Part shown: piece after piece, positions 47,792 to 54,300 of the stretch
How positions within the stretch are numbered: the stretch's first letter is position 1
How the letters are laid out: each line of letters opens with the position of its first letter
IMG/VR virus record: IMGVR_UViG_3300028364_000018
Location: 1-64,000 of that record
Length of the DNA: 64,000 nucleotides
Reading direction: 5' to 3' (one strand)
Source of the DNA: a virus
The notes under the pieces: model-generated
The model's input: only the letters and a program-made list of their open reading frames with translations
The model's database searches: none
Told to the model about the DNA's origin: nothing
Position numbers and translations under genes: made by a program

Positions 47792-48844
47792 CTATTGAAC
47801 CGAGTATAAAGCAGGAGGGCTATAAACTCCCCTGTTGCGAATGTTGATGGCTGCGTTTAAATCCGCATCCATACGATTATCACAAGCAGTACAAGCAAAG
47901 GCTTTCCCCTTACGGGAGGCCCGGTCTTGTACGCCGCACGCACTACAGGTCTGAGAAGTATAAGCCGGGTTGACCTTCGTAAAGGTCAACCCAGCTTCTT
48001 CACAAACAGATGCTAGCTTGCCCAAAACCTTTGGGTACGACCAGCGCTGTAGTTTGTTATTAAATTTCTTACTCATCTGCCCTCTGGATTTGTGCTTGAC
48101 CGACTTCAGGTCTTCAACCACAACCTCCCGTACCCCCGCCAAGTCCAACTTATTCACCACCCGGTTAATCAGGTTATCCCTCTCTGTCAGCGCCCGCTTG
48201 AAGGCCTGGGAGCCTTGTTTCTTACGTGCGATCTTTTCGTATTGAGCTTCAAGTTCCTGCCCATGCTCCACTCCTTCGGAGTCTGCGAGCAGCGTCTTGT
48301 AACCGCAATCATAACCAACGGACTTACCTTTCTTGACAGGAAGGGGCTCTACCTTCTCAGCATAAAGGTCCAAGTAATACCTATCCCCGGCCTTGCGTAG
48401 CCGGGAGCTCTGCTTGATTAAAAACCCTTTGTCCAGCAGGTCGAGCATATGACGATGCTTACGGCTAGGAAGATTTAGTATAATCTTAGATCCAAGACAG
48501 GAGAGTCTAAACCACACATCATATGAGTTTTGATCAAGTTTTATGTCTAAGAACCTAGCATCTAAGTTTATGGTCTTGCGTGTTAAGGTCGGTTTAGACT
48601 TCTTGCGCTTCTTACGTTGCGACTTAACGATCTCCAACGCTTGCTTACCCAGAGCCTGCTGTAATCGCGCGGATAACCATGTTGGGACTTTATAAGTAAC
48701 GAACTTGGAAGAAAAGTCCCGCTCATCCCACAACCTGTCAATAAACAGATTCACAACTTTAACCGACTCTTCCAGCACCCGGTCAAGCTCCAGTAGCTTT
48801 CCATGGTTGGAGTCTGCCAGATTAAATTGTATACGTCTAATCAT
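47792..48844 (-). CDS. tnpB: TnpB RNA-guided nuclease
   Basis: 350 aa, full length for a compact TnpB. RuvC-I GYDCGYKTLLADSEG, RuvC-II VVVEDLKSV, the zinc finger TCSACG...FACTAC and RuvC-III DADLNAAINI are all intact, so catalysis is expected. TnpB uses an RNA from the element's end to cut the donor or target site and so maintain the element. Translationally coupled to the recombinase. Confidence 0.9.
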   Translation of the reverse strand: MIRRIQFNLADSNHGKLLELDRVLEESVKVVNLFIDRLWDERDFSSKFVTYKVPTWLSARLQQALGKQALEIVKSQRKKRKKSKPTLTRKTINLDARFLDIKLDQNSYDVWFRLSCLGSKIILNLPSRKHRHMLDLLDKGFLIKQSSRLRKAGDRYYLDLYAEKVEPLPVKKGKSVGYDCGYKTLLADSEGVEHGQELEAQYEKIARKKQGSQAFKRALTERDNLINRVVNKLDLAGVREVVVEDLKSVKHKSRGQMSKKFNNKLQRWSYPKVLGKLASVCEEAGLTFTKVNPAYTSQTCSACGVQDRASRKGKAFACTACDNRMDADLNAAINIRNRGVYSPPALYSVQ

Positions 48845-49406
48845 TACTAAGCTCTTTTATTAATTTTTCCGTTTTTCGCTTAGTTCTTCTAAGTCCGTAA
48901 AGTCTGGCACAAAAAGAGGTGACTAAAGACACAAAGTCTTGCATCAGATCTTGCTTGTCGTCCTCTACCTTATTGACCACCACCAATTCTGCATTACGCT
49001 CATCCATCAATACTTCAAGATACTTAAACCCGAACCTTGTTAGCCTGTCTTTATGCTCTACAATGATGCGCGTGTAAGTCGGATCTTTTAATAACCGCAG
49101 TAACTTAGGTCTTGCATCATTTAACCCGGAGCCCACCTCTTTTACTACAGCATCAACACCCCAACCTCTCGCGTTAGCGTATGCGACGAGTCTGCTGGCC
49201 TGCCCTTCTAAGTTAGATTCGTTCTGCGAGGAGCTAACTCTAGTGTAAATAGCAGTTTTTTCCGGGCGTTGTGGTGCATCCTCCGGTATAAGAATCTTAC
49301 CTAGGTCATCCTTAAACGCGCCGGGTATTTTGCCAAGGTTAAACCTGTTCCACGCAGCTCGGTACTGTATACCGTGCTGTTTTGCATATTTACTTAGTGT
49401 CAACAT
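48837..49406 (-). CDS. tnpA: IS607-family serine recombinase
   Basis: 189 aa. N-terminal MerR-like helix-turn-helix (LSKYAKQHGIQYRAAWNRF), then the resolvase domain with catalytic Ser in AIYTRVSSSQN (~55-64) and EHKDRLTRFGFKYLE (~115), ending in a basic helix RTKRKTEK. Length and layout match IS607 transposases with N-terminal DNA-binding domain. Starts 6 nt after a -10 box. Confidence 0.9.
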   Translation of the reverse strand: MLTLSKYAKQHGIQYRAAWNRFNLGKIPGAFKDDLGKILIPEDAPQRPEKTAIYTRVSSSQNESNLEGQASRLVAYANARGWGVDAVVKEVGSGLNDARPKLLRLLKDPTYTRIIVEHKDRLTRFGFKYLEVLMDERNAELVVVNKVEDDKQDLMQDFVSLVTSFCARLYGLRRTKRKTEKLIKELSND

Positions 49407-49440
49407 ACTACCACGATAGTCTATTATTTACTATTGTCAA
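49407..49440 (-). promoter_or_regulatory. Leaderless promoter for the IS607 recombinase
   Basis: Read on the minus strand: TTGACA (49435-49440), 16-bp spacer, TATCGT (49413-49418), 6 nt, ATG. Same geometry as the phage promoters. Confidence 0.55.
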
Positions 49441-49574
49441 GGGTAAATAAAGAGATACGCAGAAACACCTGTTATGCTCCTTCCATGAATCGCACATGCC
49501 CTACATTACATCTCTATTGCCTACCCCCACCCGGAGTCGGTTGATACTGCTGTAGACACGTGCTGTCCTGTATC

Positions 49575-49606
49575 ACCCGATCTCCCAACAGAGGTCGGGT
49601 TTTTTG
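49575..49606 (+). terminator. Rho-independent terminator before the tRNA cluster
   Basis: ACCCGATCTC / GAGGTCGGGT 10-bp stem (one G-U), CCAACA loop, then T-run (TTTTTT at 49600-49605). The segment 49441-49574 shows no gene I can support. Confidence 0.75.
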
Positions 49607-49622
49607 TTCTTTAAATTTTAAA

Positions 49623-49700
49623 CTCTCTAAGGGCCATTTGGTAGGCCACTCCGTTTGGGGCGGAGAAATCGTACAGGTTCGACTCCTGTTAGAGAGACCA
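49623..49700 (+). tRNA. tRNA-Pro (UGG)
   Basis: 78 nt with encoded CCA. Perfect 7-bp acceptor CTCTCTA/TAGAGAG, D arm GGCC..GGCC with GG in the loop, anticodon arm CTCCG-TTTGGGG-CGGAG, T arm ACAGG-TTCGACT-CCTGT. Fully canonical, the only fully normal tRNA of this cluster. Confidence 0.85.
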
Positions 49701-49706
49701 TTTTAC

Positions 49707-49795
49707 AGGAGTTGTCCCTGTCGTCGGTCTGTAAAACCGAAGTCTTTAAACCGACAGGAACTTGACGAGTGGCGGGATACCACCAACTCCTACCA
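49707..49795 (+). tRNA. tRNA-Tyr(GUA)-like element of abnormal shape
   Basis: 89 nt with 7-bp acceptor AGGAGTT/AACTCCT, discriminator A and encoded CCA. An anticodon-like hairpin TCGGT-CTGTAAA-ACCGA (GUA, Tyr) is present. Only 10 nt separate acceptor and anticodon stem, so there is no D arm; those bases (CCTGTCG) pair instead with CGACAGG after the anticodon. The T-arm loop is CGGGATA, not TTCGAAT. Length fits a type II tRNA; function doubtful. Confidence 0.45.
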
Positions 49796-49797
49796 AT

Positions 49798-49871
49798 TTG
49801 GCTGTAGCTCAAAATCAGAGCGGGGAGCTGTGACCTCCCAGACCCCGGAGAGTTACCGGGCAGTCAACCCA
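49798..49871 (+). tRNA. tRNA-His (GUG) lacking encoded G-1, with unusual loops
   Basis: 74 nt with CCA and the His-specific C73. Acceptor TTGGCTG/CAGTCAA, D arm GCTC-AAAATCA-GAGC (no GG), anticodon arm GGGAG-CTGTGAC-CTCCC, T arm CCCGG-AGAGTTA-CCGGG (no TTC). All stems pair perfectly. The base before position 1 is T, so the G-1 that histidyl-tRNA synthetase needs is not encoded and would have to be added, as Thg1 does. Confidence 0.65.
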
Positions 49872-49878
49872 TTTTAAA

Positions 49879-49949
49879 CACTCGGTGACCGAGAGGCTAG
49901 GTACCAGCTTGCAACCCTGGTTACGTCAGTTCGATTCTGACCCGCGCCA
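49879..49949 (+). tRNA. tRNA-Cys (GCA) with mismatched 5' acceptor end
   Basis: 71 nt without encoded CCA. D arm ACC-GAGAGGCTA-GGT, anticodon arm CCAGC-TTGCAAC-CCTGG (inner C-C mismatch), T arm GTCAG-TTCGATT-CTGAC. The 3' acceptor strand CCGCGCC calls for GGCGCGG, but the DNA has CACTCGG: positions 1, 2 and 4 do not pair. This is the sort of defect that 5' editing by Thg1-like enzymes can repair; decay is the plain alternative. Confidence 0.6.
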
Positions 49950-49964
49950 CTTCCGCCATTTTTC

Positions 49965-50041
49965 GCCCTTGTAGCTCAGTTGGTAGAGCACCCCACCTGT
50001 ACTGGGGATGTCGTCGGTTCGATTCCAGGCCAAGGGCTCCA
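49965..50041 (+). tRNA. tRNA-Thr (UGU) with C33
   Basis: 77 nt with encoded CCA. Perfect acceptor GCCCTTG/CAAGGGC, normal D arm GCTC-AGTTGGTA-GAGC, anticodon arm CCCCA-CCTGTAC-TGGGG. Position 33 is C rather than the near-universal U, and the T arm has a mismatch and an extra base (GTCGG / CAGGC with 8-nt loop). Confidence 0.7.
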
Positions 50042-50082
50042 TTTATACTTCCCTTTGACCTCCGGGCATGCTACGGATCTGT

Positions 50083-50214
50083 ATGGCCTTACTACTCAAA
50101 AACAGCGTGTTCCTGCATATCCCCAAAACAGGCGGGAACTATGTCCAGGCTATCCTAGAAAGGATTATGCATCAGGAAGAATGGGCAATGACGTACTTCG
50201 ACTACCAAAGTTAG
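50083..50214 (+). pseudogene. Truncated sulfotransferase-like gene start
   Basis: 43-aa frame: SVFLHIPKTGGNYVQAILE is the HIPKTGG PAPS-binding start of family-2-type sulfotransferases, but the protein ends after 43 residues, where a ~250-residue enzyme would continue. A remnant, or the tail of a replaced gene. A full sulfotransferase of another type is at 58011. Confidence 0.55.
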
Positions 50215-50217
50215 TTC

Positions 50218-50252
50218 TTCCATTCCCACCATACTTACGCTATAACAACCGT
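50218..50252 (+). promoter_or_regulatory. Leaderless promoter, good -10
   Basis: TTCCAT 50218-50223 (weak -35), 17-bp spacer, TATAAC 50241-50246, 6 nt, ATG 50253. Confidence 0.55.
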
Positions 50253-51308
50253 ATGCCAGATAAAGCCCTATTCCAGATGTTAGCCGCCAAGAACGACAGT
50301 GACCAAGGTCAGTACAAAGCCAAGGCGGACAAGATGTTTAAGCTCCTGATGACACAACCGGATGAGTTTGAGGTGGAGGACGATCCCAAAGGTGGGCATC
50401 CTCTCCTCACCCATCGCCCCACCCACTTCAAGATGCACCTACCTAAGCGGTACATCCCGGCACGTGTATGGGACTCCCCGCACGAAGCGTTGGTTAGCAG
50501 GGAAGTGATAGATAAAGAAAAGGAGGCGAGCACTAAGGAGGACCGAGCGGTCCCTGCTTACGTAGCCAAGCAAGCTGGACTCCCCAGGAGTGTGAAGATG
50601 ATACCTTACATTCGGAATTACGCAGACGAGGGTATGCGGCAGATTCTATCACGACCCCGATGGCCAGCTACCCTACGGGAGCCACTACCATGGGGTAACT
50701 TTGCCGCATACGCGCCGGAAGGTACAAATGCTTACAACGTGATAGGCTCTGACATCCCCAAGGTACTACAAGGGATGGGTTACGGTCGGAAAATGTATGG
50801 AGCAGCAATACGTACAGCGTATGAGGACTACCTAAAAGGGGGTCCTCGGTGGTTTGGGTCAGATAGCAGTGGGCGGACCACTACTAAGGCTTGGCACCTG
50901 TGGGAGAGCCTACAGAGAAGAGGTTACCCGGCTAAACAGATGCCGATGGATTTCCCCAGAAAAGGTTACCACTCACGATGGGCCATCGACTTAGATGACA
51001 TGAAGAAATTTTACAAGGATGTTAAACCCAATGGTCCGGCTACGGGCAAGCCCGTGACACGCGTAGGTCCCCCGGTTAAGGAAGCAAGCGTCCCGTCCGA
51101 CAAACAACTGCTGTCCCAGACCGACCTGAACCCCAGTGAAGCTCAGCAGGAAGCCGGTAACTACCGGAAGGCCCATATCAAACTACATGGGTTGGACATC
51201 TCAATCGAGAATCCCCGGGGAAGTACCAGGAGCGGGGTTGGTCCAGATGGTAAAGAGTGGAGCCACAAGCTCGATCTACACTATGGATATATCAAGGGCT
51301 TCAGCTAA
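50253..51308 (+). CDS. GNAT-like protein ending in the N-terminal half of an InPase domain
   Basis: 351 aa from ATG 50253 (promoter-set). Middle part has AKQAG (KxA motif), then an acetyltransferase-like stretch VIGSDIPKVLQGMGYGRKMYGAAIRTAYED (~165-195) with a following SD(S).G..T.KAWHLWESLQRRG. The C-terminus KAHIKLHGLDISIENPRGS ... HYGYIKG is the first half of the InPase (inorganic-pyrophosphatase-like) domain typical of polyvalent phage proteins. It stops right after GYIKG; the second half (DGDAPDCFIGP) lies at 51374 in another frame. Part of a virion-delivered protein set, by inference. Confidence 0.7.
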   Translation: MPDKALFQMLAAKNDSDQGQYKAKADKMFKLLMTQPDEFEVEDDPKGGHPLLTHRPTHFKMHLPKRYIPARVWDSPHEALVSREVIDKEKEASTKEDRAVPAYVAKQAGLPRSVKMIPYIRNYADEGMRQILSRPRWPATLREPLPWGNFAAYAPEGTNAYNVIGSDIPKVLQGMGYGRKMYGAAIRTAYEDYLKGGPRWFGSDSSGRTTTKAWHLWESLQRRGYPAKQMPMDFPRKGYHSRWAIDLDDMKKFYKDVKPNGPATGKPVTRVGPPVKEASVPSDKQLLSQTDLNPSEAQQEAGNYRKAHIKLHGLDISIENPRGSTRSGVGPDGKEWSHKLDLHYGYIKGFS

Positions 51309-51328
51309 GCTCCAGCCTTCCTTTTTTT
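51294..51328 (+). terminator. Terminator-like hairpin inside the split InPase gene
   Basis: AAGG(G)CT 51294-51300 pairs with AGCCTT 51314-51319, with bulge, then seven T (51322-51328). Weak stem but with a T-run; it spans the stop codon 51306-51308. Confidence 0.45.
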
Positions 51329-51338
51329 AGCTATGACC

Positions 51339-51373
51339 TTGACCAACGCCCCTTTAAATACTACCATCCGAGG
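51339..51373 (+). promoter_or_regulatory. Leaderless promoter for the 1408-aa polymerase protein
   Basis: TTGACC 51339-51344, 17-bp spacer, TACCAT 51362-51367, 6 nt, ATG 51374. It lies in the gap that splits the InPase domain. Confidence 0.6.
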
Positions 51374-54300
51374 ATGAATACCAAACTACAGGCCATAGAC
51401 GGAGACGCCCCAGATTGCTTTATAGGACCTAACCCTGAATCTACCAAGGTTTGGGTGGTAGACCAATGCAAACCCAATGGGAAGTTTGACGAGCCCAAGG
51501 TACTACTGGGGTTCGACACCCAGAAGGAAGCTACGGACGGATATCTCAGTGCTTACGATGAAGGCTGGAAGCTGGGGCCGGTCACTGCCTGCACCATAGA
51601 TGAGTTAAAGGGTTGGTTGGGGGATGGGTGTGTGCCCCATGAGTTTGCTGAGTATAAGAAGGGGGTGAAGTCGGAAGGAGAGAAGGAAGCGGCTAGTAAC
51701 TCAGTAGCCCTCATCAAGGGTAACCCTAAGCACATCAAAGACAATCCCAACGCTACGTCCTTCTATGAACAACTAGAAGGGTTACTACAAGAACAAGGCT
51801 ACGACGTAACTATGGATGACGGAGAACCCTTCACACAACCCGGAGAAGGGCACTCAGCATGGATCGGGCATAGTAGAGGTGGGGATAGGTTAAGGTTTGC
51901 GCCTGAGGGTGTAAGCACCCTAAGGTTAGACGACTACGAGCCAGAAGACTCACATGGGGAGGATGGTGTTCCTAATGACAACCACTATATGATAACAGAT
52001 GAGATGCGTGAAGCTATACTCGGGTTGTCTAAGAGTGGCGAGAAGAGTGCTAACGGCGGGCGAGCTGTGGGGTTGGATAATTTTGACGGCTCGACGCAGG
52101 ACCCAAACCTAGGCACACCCCAACCCAACCTTGCTCTCGGCATACGGGATTTGGCGAAGCAAGCTGGCCAGGCGCCGACCACAGGGACCCCCACTCCATG
52201 GGCGGGGCAAGAACAGATGCTCAAACACCTGTGGAACGCCGAGAACAACATACGCGACGGTTACAACCCGCAGTCCGGGACTTGGACAACCTACGATGAC
52301 AACGGCACGCCCGCTGTAGGACCCGGAGTACGTGTACCAGGTAAACAAGGCCAGACTTGGACGGATCAGCAGGTACAGGAGTTGGCGATTACCTCGATGC
52401 AAGAACACCTGGAACGGACCCGCAGGCGTTACCCACAGTTCGATACACTACCCATGCATTATCAGATGGGCTTGGTGGACGCCACCTACAACAGCGTGCG
52501 AACACCCCTGATGTACCAAGCGATGTTGGATGGGGATCATCGACGTGTGCTCGGAGAGAACTCAACACATTGGACGGATAAACATGGTGTTCGGCAACCG
52601 CATACCCGTCGGGATGGACTCAGACAGGAACTGATGGCACCTCCGGGCGGTGTACCAGCCCTTCCCACTCCACAACCCACGCCTACTCCAACCCCAGTGC
52701 CTACTCCCGCCCCAGCTGTTGCCCCAGCTGCAACCCCCGCACCCACAGGTCCCACGATGGCCCCAGGGCCGGGCGTACCTGCTCCTGCTGGGTACATGCC
52801 AACCACTGACAACCCCCCTACAAGCTACCATCAGGGTGCTGACGGTGCTGTGAGCTACATGGTACCCAAGAGCGGGGCTGTCGTGGAAAGGGCTGTGACC
52901 GGCCCCAGGGCGCTGGCTGAGGCCCTATCCGAGTTAGATCTGGATAAGCTGGAGGCCGAACAACGGGAGATCATCAAGAGCGGTAGTCGGAGTAAACGCT
53001 CTAAGGCTGTGCAGATCCTGGGCGCTATTGAAGGCCTCCGCCGTAATGAACTGACACCCAATCAGCTGATGATCAGCCGTGTGCCGGTCTTGCCCGCGCA
53101 ATTCAGACCTTTCAGCGCACAGGGCACGACCTTCATCCCCGGAGATGCTAATGTACTGTACAAAGACCTGTTTAACCTGAAGAAGGCCTATGCACAGGAG
53201 AGTCAGGTGTTTGGCGAGGACCAGGCAGGGGAAAGCCGGGGGTCGCTCTATGATGCGGTACGCGCTGTCTACGGTTACGGACCTCCGACCAACGATAAGG
53301 CGCGGGCCAAGGGTGTGAGCGGTTTCATGCAGAAGGTGCTGGGTGCTGGGTCCCCGAAACACAGTTTTTACCAACGAAACCTGATTAGCAAGACCCAGGA
53401 CAGCTCCGCACGCTCTGTGATTGGGGTGGACCCAGAGTTGGGCATGGATGAGATTGGTATACCCCAGGAGATGGGTTGGACTTTGTATGGGCCTTGGGTG
53501 CAGCGACGGCTCGTGCAGTCAGGGATGAATCCGGGCACGGCGTTGGAGAATGTCCGGGATCGGACGGACTATGCTGTGCGAGCTTTGGAGAAGGAGATGA
53601 GGGAGAGGCCGATTTTGGCGACGCGTAGTCCTGTATGGTGGAAATTCGGCGTGCTAGGCCTTACCCCGCACCTAGTAGATGGTGATGCGATTATGTCCAA
53701 CCCTTGGATTGAAACCGGCCTGGGCGCGGATCACGATGGTAATTGCGTCATAATCGGAACCAAGTTGATGGTGAAAGTACAGGATGTAAGGCTCGTGGCT
53801 GATAGGTCAGGAGATTGTGTCATAATCAGCGTTGACAAGGATAGGGAGACTGGTTATGATAGGCGTTACATGAGAATACCTAAAGGCGCCAAGGTTCTTT
53901 CCCAGCTCGGAACCGATACCATCATTGAGCTACCTATTGAAAACTTCCCACGCATGGGAGAGGCGCACACCGCTAAAGACGGAGGACTAACCTACGAAGT
54001 CCCGCCAGGAGTCCAGGTCCTGACCAACGCCCCGGACGGTCTGGGTGTGCGCTGGACACCGGTCACGACCTTCACGGTGGATGGAGTTAAACCCATACGC
54101 AGGCTTACCAGCAGCTCTAAGAAGGTGGTGGAGGTTAGCAACAATGAGTCAGTGGCAATCTACAACAAAGGTGGAACCATCGGAAGGACCAGCCCGGATG
54201 AACTCCGACCCTGGGATATGGTACCAACCATCCGTAACCTACCGGAGCCTGCTGAATCACGTTCATGTCCTTGGGCGTGGTTCTACGGAGCGTTCGTATC

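Larger units (their letters stand above)
47752..49440 (-). mobile_element. IS607-type insertion element (tnpA + tnpB)
   Basis: Two divergent-from-the-phage genes on the minus strand: serine recombinase first, then TnpB, overlapping by 8 nt as in IS607. No inverted repeats are expected for this family. The TnpB end and beyond hold a CAATAG-TATT-CTATTG hairpin (47782-47797), where the guide (omega) RNA scaffold of such elements lies. Boundaries are approximate. Confidence 0.7.

Noticed and set aside
49980-50252. N-terminal extension of the 50253 protein back to 49980
   Set aside because: It would translate through the tRNA-Thr gene, and the promoter with 6-nt spacing sets the start at 50253.
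51300-51390. Self-splicing intron between the InPase halves
   Set aside because: Only ~70-90 nt, far too short for a group I or II intron, and no intron core motifs. The promoter and stop explain two genes better.
51300-51390. T4 gene 60-type ribosomal bypass
   Set aside because: No matching take-off and landing codons with a hairpin at the stop could be shown; a start codon with a promoter exists. Kept only as a remote alternative.
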